A stretch of 64,000 bases of DNA from Anaerolineales bacterium UBA5797 (GTDB taxonomy: Bacteria > Chloroflexota > Anaerolineae > Anaerolineales > Villigracilaceae), in assembly GCA_002418205.1 (NCBI GenBank), contig DIDP01000085.1, forward strand, positions 22,117 to 86,116, read 5' to 3'. Position 1 is the first letter of the stretch. Each line of letters opens with the position of its first letter. The notes beneath the pieces are model-generated. The model was not told where the DNA came from. It did no database searches and saw nothing but the letters and a program-made list of their open reading frames with translations. The translations under genes were made by a program, and so were the position numbers. Positions 8,902 through 17,130 of this stretch are shown here, piece after piece.

Positions 8902-9203
8902 GAGGCGTTGTCCTTGTGTGTTTGGAGGGTTCAGTTTGGGAACCGGTCCGCTGCGGCAGATCGCCTTCCAGTTCGTGCATAAAGGACTCGATCTCAGCGT
9001 TGGTCGATCCTTTTCAATCTGTCCCTGGTATTCGTTGAAGGCTCGATACCACGATCAACGATGGCAGGATGGCAGACTTTCTTTTCATACGATTGCCTCT
9101 ATTAGCGGTTTCATAAAAAGTTCGTCCTTCCCTTTTGGGTTGATGGACTTCTCCGTGCCGCGCATCCTTACGGATGGATGACGGGCATCGATACGGTTCA
9201 GGG
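8902..9203. other. 302-base spacer with no confident gene
   Basis: No frame with a credible start and family resemblance fills this stretch. On the minus strand one frame encodes a protein-like segment (AEIESFMHELEGDLPQ) but with an in-frame stop shortly before it and no ribosome-binding site, so a decayed small gene upstream of the DinB-family gene is possible. Otherwise it should hold that gene's promoter. Confidence 0.4.
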
Positions 9204-9428
9204 TTAAATTTCCTGGTGCTTGCGGATATTCTTTGGGTTCAGCACCGAGATCAGCCTGCCGCTTCTACCCTGCATCCCATCGTCGTCCAACTCCACCCAA
9301 TAAAAACTGCGGTGCGCGGAATACGGGTCGATCCGCAGAACGGTCCCAGCGAACCAGCCCTCCACGCCCCAGGTCCTGGCGCTCAAAAAGATCTCCACCC
9401 GGTCTCCCACGCGCATCTCTTCAGCCAT
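9204..9428 (-). CDS. small conserved-looking protein, SH3-like barrel possible
   Basis: 74 residues. The sequence MAEEMRVGDRVEIF, then GWFAGTVLRIDPYS, FYWVELDDD and RLISVLNPKNI reads like a small beta barrel (alternating hydrophobics, G-D-R-V-E turn), as in KOW, Tudor or SH3-like domains. I do not recognise a named family. It starts 7 bases after the small membrane protein gene, so the two are probably cotranscribed. Function unknown. Confidence 0.6.
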   Translation of the reverse strand: MAEEMRVGDRVEIFLSARTWGVEGWFAGTVLRIDPYSAHRSFYWVELDDDGMQGRSGRLISVLNPKNIRKHQEI

Positions 9429-9435
9429 GCCGCTT

Positions 9436-9618
9436 CTACTTTCGGCTCCTCGTCCAAAGGATCAGCCCAACGCCGACCGCCATTGTGATCCCGCCGTTGA
9501 TCGCCCATTGCGGATCGCCGGTCATGAAACTGCCGGGCAGCACATTGATCCCCTGCAGGAACCAGACGCCACCGCCCAGGATCAGCAGACCACCGACGAT
9601 ATAGAGCGTTGTTTTCAT
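9436..9618 (-). CDS. small two-helix membrane protein
   Basis: 60 residues. Two hydrophobic segments: TLYIVGGLLILGGGVWFLQG near residues 3-22 and INGGITMAVGVGLILW near 40-55, with a short loop holding NVLPGSFMTGDPQW and a positive tail (TRSRK). The start is supported by a GGAGGAGA ribosome-binding site. Short proteins with this layout are common in environmental bacterial genomes but have no known role. It leads a two-gene unit with the 74-residue protein. Confidence 0.7.
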   Translation of the reverse strand: MKTTLYIVGGLLILGGGVWFLQGINVLPGSFMTGDPQWAINGGITMAVGVGLILWTRSRK

Positions 9619-9712
9619 GTGGATTTCTCCTCCGATTCAGGATTATACCTGCCTGACGTCCCGCCTCATCCCTGACTTACGCCTGCTCCTGCTCCCGAGC
9701 CGGGTCTCAGCC

Positions 9713-9739
9713 TTGGCATTCCTCCCGTCATGTTATAAT
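9713..9739 (+). promoter_or_regulatory. probable sigma-70-type promoter of uvrB
   Basis: TTGGCA at 9713-9718 and TATAAT at 9734-9739, 15 bases apart, which is shorter than optimal. The predicted 5' leader of roughly 80 bases contains a family A hairpin repeat. Confidence 0.5.
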
Positions 9740-9763
9740 AGAACACCCGTTCAAAATGCAAAG

Positions 9764-9805
9764 GTGATCGAGTAACGGCGCCGAGGCGCCAGATATCGAG
9801 ATCAC
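9764..9805. repeat. hairpin repeat family A, copy 2 (uvrB leader)
   Basis: Outer arms GTGATC and GATCAC pair, the conserved CGAGTA and TATCGA boundaries are kept, and the inner stem is GGCGCC/GGCGCC. The outer pair differs from copy 1 (C-G replaced by T-A style changes on both sides), a compensatory change. It lies about 23 bases before the uvrB ATG, where it could form in the mRNA. Confidence 0.75.
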
Positions 9806-9828
9806 ATCCCTCACAACAACAGACCATT

Positions 9829-11865
9829 ATGGAATTCAAACTTCAAGCACCCTTTCAGCCCATGGGCGACCAGCCCGAAGCCATCCGCGGACTTGTGGAC
9901 GGCGTGAACAACGGTATGAAGCATCAGGTTTTGCTCGGCGCCACCGGCACCGGCAAAACCTTCACGATCGCGTCCGTCATCCAACAGGTGCAGAAGCCCG
10001 CCCTGATCATGGCGCACAACAAGACTCTCGCCGCGCAGCTCTACGCCGAGTTCAGGGAGTTCTTCCCCGAGAACGCGGTCTCGTACTTCGTCTCATACTA
10101 TGATTACTACCAACCAGAAGCCTACGTGCCGCGTCATGATCTCTACATCGAAAAAGAGACCGAGATCAACGAAGAGATCGAACGCCTGCGCCTTGCCGCC
10201 ACCACTGCCCTGATCTCGCGCAGGGATGTCATCATTGTGGCATCGGTCTCCTGCATCTATGGCTTGGGCAACCCGGAGGAATTCGGCAAAGGTACCGTGA
10301 CCCTCAAGGTGGGGGAGTTGTACCGCCGCAACGCTTTGCTGCGTCAACTGATCGAGTCGCAGTATCAGCGCAACGACATGGACCTGCGCACCGGCACCTT
10401 CCGTGTGCGCGGCGACACGCTGGAGATCATCCCTGCCTACGAGGAAAAGCGCGGCTACCGGGTCACCTTCTTCGGTGATGAGGTCGAGCGCATCATGCAG
10501 TTCAGCCCGTTGACCGGCGAGGTGTTCGACGAGCCGGGGGAAGTTTCGATCTACCCCGCCAAGCAATATCTCACCGCCGCGGACAAAATGAAGGACGCCA
10601 TCGCCGACATCGAAGCCGAGTTGGAGGAACGCCTGAAGTTCTTCAAGGAGACAGGCAAGCATCTCGAAGCGCAGCGCATCGAACAACGCACCCGCTACGA
10701 CCTTGAGATGTTGAAGGAGGTTGGCTACTGCTCGGGCATCGAGAACTACTCCCGTCACCTCGACCACCGCGCGCCCGGCACCCACCCGTGGACGATGATC
10801 GACTTCCTGCCGAGCGATTACCTGCTGGTCATCGACGAGAGCCACATGACCGTGCCGCAGATCCGCGGCATGTACAACGGCGACCGCGCAAGAAAAGAAA
10901 CCCTGGTCGAGTACGGTTTCCGTCTGCCGAGCGCGGTGGATAACCGTCCGTTGAAGTTTGAGGAGTTCGAAGAGGTGATGGGTAGCACGATCTACACCTC
11001 CGCCACGCCGGGTCCGTATGAGATGGGCAAGGCGGAGCAGGTGGTCGAGCAGATCATTCGCCCGACGGGTCTGGTCGACCCCGAGGTGGAAGTCAGACCC
11101 ACCAAAGGGCAGGTGGACGATCTGGTCGGAGAGATCAAGCAACGGGTCGAAAGAGGCGAGCGTGTCCTGGTCACAACGCTCACGAAGCGCATGTCCGAGG
11201 ATCTGTCCGAGTATTTGCAGGAGCTTGGCATGAAGGTCCATTATCTGCACTCGGAGGTGGAGACGCTCGAGCGTGTCGGCATCCTGCGCGACCTGCGGCT
11301 GGGCGTGTTCGACGTGCTGGTGGGCATCAACCTTCTGCGTGAAGGGTTGGATCTGCCCGAGGTCTCGCTGGTGGGAATCCTGGACGCGGATAAGGAAGGC
11401 TTCCTGCGCTCGGAGACCGCCCTGATCCAGACCATCGGACGCGCTGCGCGTCACGTCAACGGACGCGTGATCATGTACGCCGACAAGATGACCGACTCGA
11501 TGAAGCGCGCCATCGACGAGACCAATCGCCGCCGCGCCAAGCAGATGAAATACAACGAGGAGAACGGCATCATCCCGATCAGCATCCACAAGGCGATCCA
11601 CGACCTGACCGAGGAGATGAGCCCGAGGGCTGTGGCGGAGATGCGCGGCGAATACAAGGTGAAGGATGCCGGCGACCTGCCACGCAAGGAACTGCAAAAG
11701 ATCATTGCCGATATGGAAAAGCAGATGAAGGAAGCCGCCAGGAACCTCGAGTTCGAGAAGGCTGCGGCGCTGCGTGACGAGATCTACGACCTGAAGAACC
11801 TGCTGGCGGAGGACGAAAGCCTGAAGCCGTGGGAGCGGATCAAGTTATTGACGGGGGAGGAGTAG
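9829..11865 (+). CDS. uvrB: UvrABC system protein B (excinuclease subunit)
   Basis: 678 residues, full length for UvrB. It loads onto damaged DNA with UvrA and positions UvrC for incision. Visible: Walker A GATGTGKT (37-44), the beta-hairpin region SYYDYYQPEAYVP, LLVIDESHMT (Walker B variant), TSATPGPYE, helicase motifs V/VI (VGINLLREGLDLPE and QTIGRAARHVNG), and a C-terminal UVR domain (EKQMKEAARNLEFEKAAALRDEI). No clear Shine-Dalgarno precedes the ATG. uvrA and uvrC are not in the window. Confidence 0.98.
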   Translation: MEFKLQAPFQPMGDQPEAIRGLVDGVNNGMKHQVLLGATGTGKTFTIASVIQQVQKPALIMAHNKTLAAQLYAEFREFFPENAVSYFVSYYDYYQPEAYVPRHDLYIEKETEINEEIERLRLAATTALISRRDVIIVASVSCIYGLGNPEEFGKGTVTLKVGELYRRNALLRQLIESQYQRNDMDLRTGTFRVRGDTLEIIPAYEEKRGYRVTFFGDEVERIMQFSPLTGEVFDEPGEVSIYPAKQYLTAADKMKDAIADIEAELEERLKFFKETGKHLEAQRIEQRTRYDLEMLKEVGYCSGIENYSRHLDHRAPGTHPWTMIDFLPSDYLLVIDESHMTVPQIRGMYNGDRARKETLVEYGFRLPSAVDNRPLKFEEFEEVMGSTIYTSATPGPYEMGKAEQVVEQIIRPTGLVDPEVEVRPTKGQVDDLVGEIKQRVERGERVLVTTLTKRMSEDLSEYLQELGMKVHYLHSEVETLERVGILRDLRLGVFDVLVGINLLREGLDLPEVSLVGILDADKEGFLRSETALIQTIGRAARHVNGRVIMYADKMTDSMKRAIDETNRRRAKQMKYNEENGIIPISIHKAIHDLTEEMSPRAVAEMRGEYKVKDAGDLPRKELQKIIADMEKQMKEAARNLEFEKAAALRDEIYDLKNLLAEDESLKPWERIKLLTGEE

Positions 11866-11869
11866 AGCG

Positions 11870-11894
11870 ACAGGCGGCTCAAAGAGCTGCCTGT
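11870..11894 (+). terminator. rho-independent terminator after uvrB
   Basis: Stem ACAGGCGGCTC / GAGCTGCCTGT with one G-T wobble and an AAA loop, followed by TTTTCTATTT, starting 5 bases after the uvrB stop. Confidence 0.8.
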
Positions 11895-11897
11895 TTT

Positions 11898-12422
11898 CTA
11901 TTTAGATTTGAGCTGTAGAATGCGCTGGAAGATCCTGATCATCGCGTAGATGTAAAGAAACAGAATGAGGCTCAGGAAAACCTTCCCGATCAAATAGACG
12001 TTCCAGAAATCCCCATCCGGGATGATCCTGCGACTGACGAGCATGATATACATTGGAAAAAGAATTGCGAGGAAGGTGAGAAGCCGCTGGTACTTCTGCG
12101 CCTTGGAATCCTGGTCGGTGTAGATCTCAGGCACCGCATTCCCCTTGCCTTCCGTGCGGAAGTACTGCCAGCCGCCCATCCCTCCGAGATGTTCCCAGCC
12201 TGCGTCCTTGAAAAGTTGCAGGTAGTTCTCGTACTCCTTGCGGTCGGTGATGAAATCCATACGATAGTAATCGTCGCGCGGTTCACCGGCTTCGAATATG
12301 TAGGAGCCTGGTAACTTCACTGATTGAAAATGCAGCCCCTGCTTTGCCATTTCGTGCAGCCAGGCTTCTTCCTTTTCATCCTGCCATGCCCAGAACCATT
12401 TGAATTTCGATACCGTAGTCAT
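11898..12422 (-). CDS. DUF2812-domain membrane protein
   Basis: 174 residues. The N-terminal half has the DUF2812 pattern KFKWFWAWQDEKEEAWLHEM, YYRMDF and LFKDAGWEHLGGMGGWQYF; the C-terminal part holds two membrane helices (about 113-130 and 145-165). The start has a GGGAGGG site. DUF2812 genes are typically paired with PadR regulators, as here, where it follows the PadR gene by 24 bases. The family is thought to act with its regulator in envelope or antibiotic stress, but the mechanism is not known. Confidence 0.85.
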   Translation of the reverse strand: MTTVSKFKWFWAWQDEKEEAWLHEMAKQGLHFQSVKLPGSYIFEAGEPRDDYYRMDFITDRKEYENYLQLFKDAGWEHLGGMGGWQYFRTEGKGNAVPEIYTDQDSKAQKYQRLLTFLAILFPMYIMLVSRRIIPDGDFWNVYLIGKVFLSLILFLYIYAMIRIFQRILQLKSK

Positions 12423-12446
12423 CGCGCCCTCCCGTGAGCGTGTTCG

Positions 12447-12755
12447 TCAGATCGACCGTGCGTTCGCCGCAAGGATCTCTATCCTGCGGATATGTTCCTG
12501 AAGGACCGACTTTCCCTTTGCTGTGATCAAGTACGTCTTTCGCCGGTCCTGTTCCTTGACCATTTTGATCAAGCCCTCCTTCTCCAGTTGGGAGAATGCC
12601 CCATACAAGGTGCCGGGTCCGATCTTGACCGTGCCCTGGCTAATTTGCTCCACTTTTTGCATGAGCGCATAGCCGTGAAGCGGTTCGGCGAGCGCCATCA
12701 GAATATATGCTGTCGACTCGGTCAGGGGCAGGTATCTGGCAAGGTCAGGGCTCAT
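12447..12755 (-). CDS. PadR-family transcriptional regulator
   Basis: About 102 residues from the ATG at 12755, the size of a short PadR protein (winged helix plus one dimerisation helix). TAYILMALAEPLHGYALMQKV and IGPGTLYGAFSQLEKEGLI are the recognition and wing-preceding helices of the family, then RRKTYLITAKGKSVL. An in-frame ATG further upstream (12824) lies inside the promoter and is not used. The gene is first in an operon with DUF2812 and likely represses its own promoter. Confidence 0.92.
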   Translation of the reverse strand: MSPDLARYLPLTESTAYILMALAEPLHGYALMQKVEQISQGTVKIGPGTLYGAFSQLEKEGLIKMVKEQDRRKTYLITAKGKSVLQEHIRRIEILAANARSI

Positions 12756-12795
12756 GTTCTCTCTTATATCGCCAATCAGTATATCGGACAACGCT

Positions 12796-12824
12796 ATAAT
12801 ACTACCCGATATATCGGCTGTCAA
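12796..12824 (-). promoter_or_regulatory. padR-DUF2812 promoter with embedded operator
   Basis: On the minus strand: TTGACA (12819-12824), exactly 17 bases, then TATTAT (12796-12801). Between the two hexamers lies the perfect palindrome CCGATATATCGG (12806-12817), and AGTATAT/ATATACT arms flank the whole element (about 12778-12831). This fits an autoregulatory PadR operator. Confidence 0.8.
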
Positions 12825-13045
12825 TATACTGGAGAACTATAGGTTGCGCATAAAAGGGATTCTGCAGAGGGGGAATGCGGACGATGAAAGAAAGGGGATC
12901 CTCCCACTGTGATACAGAATGTCAGATTCACCCTGTTTTTTCTTTCCCCAACCTTCAATAATTCTTTATGAAACCTTTACATTCGGGTTGTATCCTATGG
13001 GCGTAAGACAGGCAAGACCTGAAAATTCACTCAAAGGAGTATAAA

Positions 13046-13552
13046 ATGAAAAAGACACTTTTGATCGTTGCGTTGGTGGTTTTGGCGGTGGGAGCATTGG
13101 GGGTGGGTGTCGCTTTTGCGCAAGGCGGACAACCTCCCTTTGCCGGTCGCGGTCCCATGCTGCAGGACGGCACAGGTCCGTTCCATACCTACATGGTCAC
13201 AGCCTTTGCTGAGAAACTCGGCTTGAAGGTTGAGGATGTCAATGCCCGCCTCGCTGCCGGTGAGACGATGTACGATATCGCACTCGCTGACGGCGTGAAG
13301 GCGGAAGATTTCCCGGCATTGATGGCGGATGTCCGTGCGGAGTCGCTGGATGCCGCGGTCAAGGATGGCGTCATTACCCAGGAGCAGGCAGATTGGATGA
13401 AATCGCGCGGCTTCGGACGCGGCGGCATGATGTACGGGTATGGCAACGGCGACTGCCCCATGCACGACGGACAATACGGCTCATACGGACCCCAGGGTGG
13501 TCGCGGTCCCGGCGGGATGATGGGCGGCGGCTGGGGCTGGCAGAACCAATAA
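13046..13552 (+). CDS. exported Gly/Met-rich C-terminal protein of unknown function
   Basis: 168 residues. An N-terminal signal peptide (MKKTLLIVALVV...GVAFAQG, cleavage expected after A-F-A) is followed by a helical domain (about 50-125) with FAEKLGLKVEDVNARLAAGETM, YDIALADGVK and VITQEQADWM repeats resembling DUF2680-type secreted proteins, then a flexible tail rich in Gly, Tyr, Met and Pro. AAAGGAG precedes the ATG. Single-gene unit with its own terminator. The Met/His/Cys-bearing tail could bind metal, but this is speculation. Confidence 0.75.
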   Translation: MKKTLLIVALVVLAVGALGVGVAFAQGGQPPFAGRGPMLQDGTGPFHTYMVTAFAEKLGLKVEDVNARLAAGETMYDIALADGVKAEDFPALMADVRAESLDAAVKDGVITQEQADWMKSRGFGRGGMMYGYGNGDCPMHDGQYGSYGPQGGRGPGGMMGGGWGWQNQ

Positions 13553-13568
13553 TCCGGTCGTTACAGAA

Positions 13569-13600
13569 TCGAGCGGAGGTCAAGACCTCCGCTCGATTTT
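13569..13600 (+). terminator. strong rho-independent terminator
   Basis: Perfect 13-base stem (TCGAGCGGAGGTC with its complement), two-base loop AA, followed by TTTTAT. It ends transcription of the exported protein gene just before the convergent nitroreductase gene. Confidence 0.92.
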
Positions 13601-13603
13601 ATC

Positions 13604-14272
13604 TTAAAGGAAAGTTGCGATCTCTTCCAATGGTTTTTTCCGGATGACCGGAACCTGCGCATCCTCCGCAGGGTAACCTGTTACCAATAAAAGGAACGGT
13701 TTCTCGTCTGACGGCCGGTTCAGAATCTTGTTCAGGAACTTCATAGGATTGGGTGTGTGTGTCAGCGAGACAAGACCCGCATGATGAATGGCAGTGATCA
13801 GGAACCCGGTTGCGATCCCGACCGATTCGTTGACATAATAGTTCTTGACGCGCCGCCCATTGGGGAGTTCGCTATGGTTCTTTCCAAAGATGGCGATCAG
13901 ATACGGGGCGGTCTCGAGGAAGGGTTTGTGTTCGTCCGTGCCGAGCGGAACCAGCGCCTCCAGCCATTCCTGCGGGGCGCGGCGATGATAGAACTCCCTT
14001 TCCTCCTCCTCCGCCGCCACCCGTATCTGCTTCTTGACATCAGGATCGCTCACCACAACGAAATGCCAGGGCTGGAGGTTTGCCCCGTTGGGCGCGGTCC
14101 CGGCGGCGATGAGGCACTCTTCGATGATCTCGCGCGGGACGGCTCTGCTGGAGAAATGGCGCACGGTGCGGCGTCTTTGCATGGCCTCCCGAAAGGCTGC
14201 GGCGCGTTCCCTCATCTCTTCGACGGGATACTCGATATATGAACTTAATGGTCGAAATTTCGCCTCTGTCAT
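13604..14272 (-). CDS. nitroreductase-family FMN oxidoreductase (iodotyrosine deiodinase/BluB-like)
   Basis: 222 residues. RRRTVRHFSSRAVPREII near residues 33-50 supplies the FMN-phosphate-binding Arg residues; APNGANLQPWHFVVV (about 60-74) is the flavin-contacting loop; VGIATGFLITAIHHAGL and NRPSDEKPFLLLVTGYP complete the fold. The length and the ANLQPWHF loop point to the deiodinase/BluB branch and not NfsA/NfsB. Substrate unknown. It is separated from the upstream hemerythrin gene by a bidirectional terminator, so it is probably transcribed on its own. Confidence 0.85.
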   Translation of the reverse strand: MTEAKFRPLSSYIEYPVEEMRERAAAFREAMQRRRTVRHFSSRAVPREIIEECLIAAGTAPNGANLQPWHFVVVSDPDVKKQIRVAAEEEEREFYHRRAPQEWLEALVPLGTDEHKPFLETAPYLIAIFGKNHSELPNGRRVKNYYVNESVGIATGFLITAIHHAGLVSLTHTPNPMKFLNKILNRPSDEKPFLLLVTGYPAEDAQVPVIRKKPLEEIATFL

Positions 14273-14297
14273 TGCGCACCTCGTTCGAAATATAAAA

Positions 14298-14328
14298 CTC
14301 CAAAGGCGATTATACCTTTGGAGTTTTT
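14298..14328. terminator. rho-independent terminator between tandem minus-strand genes
   Basis: Stem CTCCAAAGG / CCTTTGGAG with an eight-base loop, followed by TTTTT on the plus strand and TTTTATATTT on the minus strand. On the minus strand it ends the hemerythrin transcript. Confidence 0.8.
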
Positions 14329-14347
14329 AGCGCTCCTGGAGACTGGC

Positions 14348-14764
14348 TCATTTCTCATCGGCGATGCATGGGCGTAATTGTGTGTCAACAACCAGGATGT
14401 GATTGACGATCCATTCTGTAAGGTTTTCGTGAATTTTGATCGCAAGCTCCACCGATCCGCCGGACTGTTCATATTCTTTTTGGTACGTATTTAATTTTTG
14501 AATGAAAACCGCATGGGCATTCTGGTTTATTTTTGCAGCAGGACAATGATGGCGCTCCATGCAGTTTTCCTCTTTTTCGAAGTGCCACTCGGCATAGAAC
14601 CTCATTATCTTCAGGACCTTTTCGATGTCTTCAGGGGCGTAGCCCTTCCGGATACTCTCTCCAAGTTCATTGAAGAAATTGATCAGATAGCTGTGTTGGG
14701 CGTCGATCTCCGGGTCACCCGTGCCCATTTCTTCACTCCAATTGAGCGTTTTTGGGTTGTACAT
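14348..14764 (-). CDS. bacteriohemerythrin (hemerythrin-domain O2/iron-binding protein)
   Basis: 138 residues, one four-helix hemerythrin domain. The diiron ligands are visible in order: DAQHSYL on helix 1, AEWHFEKEE on helix 2 (His and Glu), NAHAVF on helix 3, and HENLTEWIVNHILVVD on helix 4. Single-domain bacteriohemerythrins bind O2 and supply or sense it, and some store iron. It follows the feo gene cluster by about 100 bases on the same strand, so a link to iron handling is plausible but not shown. Confidence 0.92.
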   Translation of the reverse strand: MYNPKTLNWSEEMGTGDPEIDAQHSYLINFFNELGESIRKGYAPEDIEKVLKIMRFYAEWHFEKEENCMERHHCPAAKINQNAHAVFIQKLNTYQKEYEQSGGSVELAIKIHENLTEWIVNHILVVDTQLRPCIADEK

Positions 14765-14865
14765 AAATGATGCTCCTGATGGGTCAGAACGTTAATGCAT
14801 TTCACTATGCTCGTCAAGGAGCATTGAATTTCAGGCTGGATTGATTTTAGTCCGAGGGCTCTACC

Positions 14866-16272
14866 TTATGCCCAGCCCATCAACCTTGCGAAACTGGCCG
14901 TCAGAAATGTTACCAGAAAAGCGGTTCCCAGGGTGATCAATACGCTCACGGCTGCCCATTTATAGCTCTTGGTCTCCTTGTAGATCGTGATGATGGTCGT
15001 GGCACATGGGTTGTGCAACAGCGCGAACAGCATCAAGTTGACCGCGGTCAGCATCGTCCAGCCGTTGCCGTTGACGAGCAGGTTGTAAATGCCTGTGCTG
15101 GTCCCGGGACCGTCGATCATCATGCCCGCGCCCATGTAAACCATCATCATGGTTGGCACAACGATCTCGTTTGCCGGGATGGCAATGATATAAGCCAGAA
15201 GGATGACGCCGTCCAGACCGAGCAGCAAGCCGAACGGATTTAACCAATCGGCGATGGCGCGTGCCAGATTGGTATCGCCCATATGGATGTTCGCCAGGAT
15301 CCAGATGACCGCGCCCGCGGGCGCGGCGGTTTGCATGGCGCGCCACAACACGAAGATGGTACGGTCGATGATGGATGTGTACAGGATGCGCGTGACATTG
15401 GGCCTGCGATAGGGAGGCAGTTCGAGCGTGAACGCAGATGCCTCGCCCTTCAATACGGTCCTGGATAGGATCCACGACATGAGGAATGTGAACGCGACAC
15501 CGATCAATACCACGCCGACGACTGTCCCTGCGGCGATGAACGAGGTCAAGGCTGGGGGGAAGGTGGCAGCAACGAAAACGGTGGCAAGCATGATCAGGGT
15601 CGGGAAGCGTCCGTTGCAAGGGACGAAGTTGTTGGTCAGGATCGCGATCAGTCGCTCGCGCGGCGAGTCGATCACGCGCGTCGCCACGACCCCGGCGGCG
15701 TTGCATCCGAATCCCATCGCCATGGTCAGGGATTGCTTGCCATGTGCGCCCGCTTTCTTGAAGAGCCAGTCGAGGTTGAACGCCACGCGGGGCAGATATC
15801 CCAGGTCCTCGAGGAAGGTGAACGCCGGGAAGAAGATCGCCATGGGTGGGAGCATCACGCTTATGACCCAGGCGAGACCGAGGTAAACGCCATCCCAAAT
15901 GAAGCCGGTGATCCACCAGGGAATGAACCCTGCAGACTCGAATAATGCGCGTCCCCAATCGCCAATGCCGAAGAGTACGTTTGCGATCGCGCTTGAAAAA
16001 ACATTTGCGCCTGAGACCGTAAGCCAGATAATGATGCCCAGGAGGACAAGCATGATCGGCAGACCGACAATGGGGGATGTGACCAGCCGGTCGATCTTTT
16101 GGTCGAGGTCGTATTTCTTTTCCTTTGCAGCTTTTACGGCGCGTTTTGCAATGGTCTCTGCTTCGCTATACAATGACTTTACGATCTCATCGCGAAATCC
16201 GGATGACAGGTTGTTGCGCAGGGCTTCGGCTTTTGCCAATACATCGTTTGGGTTTAAAGTTTGTTCCGTCAT
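14866..16272 (-). CDS. feoB: FeoB membrane permease part (split FeoB, C-terminal subunit)
   Basis: 468 residues. The N-terminus is a charged helical linker (about 1-60) and D-Q-K-I-D-R-L-V, which in ordinary FeoB follows the G domain; then about nine membrane segments with two Gate repeats (MGFGCNAAGVVATRVIDSP and PANEIVVPTMMMVYMG) and the conserved Cys of NNFVPCNGRFP. Together with the preceding GTPase gene (gap 8 bases) it makes one ferrous iron transporter of two chains. Last gene of the nine-gene metal cluster. Confidence 0.94.
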   Translation of the reverse strand: MTEQTLNPNDVLAKAEALRNNLSSGFRDEIVKSLYSEAETIAKRAVKAAKEKKYDLDQKIDRLVTSPIVGLPIMLVLLGIIIWLTVSGANVFSSAIANVLFGIGDWGRALFESAGFIPWWITGFIWDGVYLGLAWVISVMLPPMAIFFPAFTFLEDLGYLPRVAFNLDWLFKKAGAHGKQSLTMAMGFGCNAAGVVATRVIDSPRERLIAILTNNFVPCNGRFPTLIMLATVFVAATFPPALTSFIAAGTVVGVVLIGVAFTFLMSWILSRTVLKGEASAFTLELPPYRRPNVTRILYTSIIDRTIFVLWRAMQTAAPAGAVIWILANIHMGDTNLARAIADWLNPFGLLLGLDGVILLAYIIAIPANEIVVPTMMMVYMGAGMMIDGPGTSTGIYNLLVNGNGWTMLTAVNLMLFALLHNPCATTIITIYKETKSYKWAAVSVLITLGTAFLVTFLTASFARLMGWA

Positions 16273-16280
16273 GAATACCT

Positions 16281-17117
16281 CTATTGTCTTCCTTCCACCG
16301 ACATCTTCCGGCTGAATTGCACGTCCGCCTGTTGTTGCTGTTGCACGCGCTGGCTGAGTTCGCCGGAAAGCAGCGCCTGCTGTACCTTTGAATCTCCATC
16401 CAGCAGGCGGATCGCCAGCCAGCGTGCGTTCGGGATGCCCGGCGCCAGTTTTTCGATCATCGGCACCAGTTCGCTGACTGCCTTCTGAAACTCAGGGGTT
16501 CCCCCAACGCGCAGCGGCTTTGTGCGGATCTCGCCATTGATCAGGTCAGCCACGGTGGCAAGCAGTGTATGGATCCCCTCGCCGGTGCGGGCTGTGATCG
16601 GCACGGCGGGGATTCCCAGGTCGCGGCTCAACGAACGCGCGTCCACTTCGAGGCCTTTGCGTCTGGCTTCGTCCATGAGGTTGAGCGCAACGACCACACG
16701 GTCGGTGATTTCCATGACCTGCATCACGAGATTTAAGTTGCGCTCTAGGGCGGTCGCGTCGGTGACGACGATGGTGCAGTCCGGCTGACCGAACAGGATG
16801 AAATCGCGCGCCACCTCTTCATCCTGCGAGGCGGAAAGGAGCGAGTATGTGCCAGGCAGATCGACGAGTTTGTACTTCACGCCGTTGAATTGATAACCAC
16901 CCTCGGCGCGCGTGACGGTTTTGCCGGGCCAGTTGCCGGTGTGTTGTTTGAGTCCGGTCAACGCGTTGAAGAGTGTGGACTTGCCGGTATTGGGGTTGCC
17001 CGCTAGTGCCACCACGCGGTCGAACGCGCCGACCTTGAATCCCATTTGTTCCAGGTTGTAGAACGCGGGACACGATTCACAGTTTTCTGTGGGTAAAGTT
17101 GATTTTATACTTGGCAT
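16281..17117 (-). CDS. feoB: FeoB GTPase part (split FeoB, N-terminal subunit)
   Basis: 278 residues from the ATG at 17117 (AGAGAG in front). G1 GNPNTGKST (40-48), G2 region NWPGKTVTR, G3 DLPGTYSL, G4 NLMDEA and an SARTGEG-like G5 are present, then the helical guanine-dissociation domain, ending in a Gln-rich tail. A CESC pair (Cys13, Cys16) precedes the G domain. It controls Fe(II) passage through the separately encoded permease part. An upstream in-frame ATG at 17141 lies inside a repeat and is not preferred. Confidence 0.94.
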   Translation of the reverse strand: MPSIKSTLPTENCESCPAFYNLEQMGFKVGAFDRVVALAGNPNTGKSTLFNALTGLKQHTGNWPGKTVTRAEGGYQFNGVKYKLVDLPGTYSLLSASQDEEVARDFILFGQPDCTIVVTDATALERNLNLVMQVMEITDRVVVALNLMDEARRKGLEVDARSLSRDLGIPAVPITARTGEGIHTLLATVADLINGEIRTKPLRVGGTPEFQKAVSELVPMIEKLAPGIPNARWLAIRLLDGDSKVQQALLSGELSQRVQQQQQADVQFSRKMSVEGRQ

Positions 17118-17130
17118 TTTCTCTCTATTC

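Noticed and set aside
10093..11697. Long minus-strand open frame opposite uvrB
   Set aside because: Sits wholly on the complement of uvrB, has no family resemblance and is rich in His/Asp/Leu as expected from the reverse strand of GC-rich codons.
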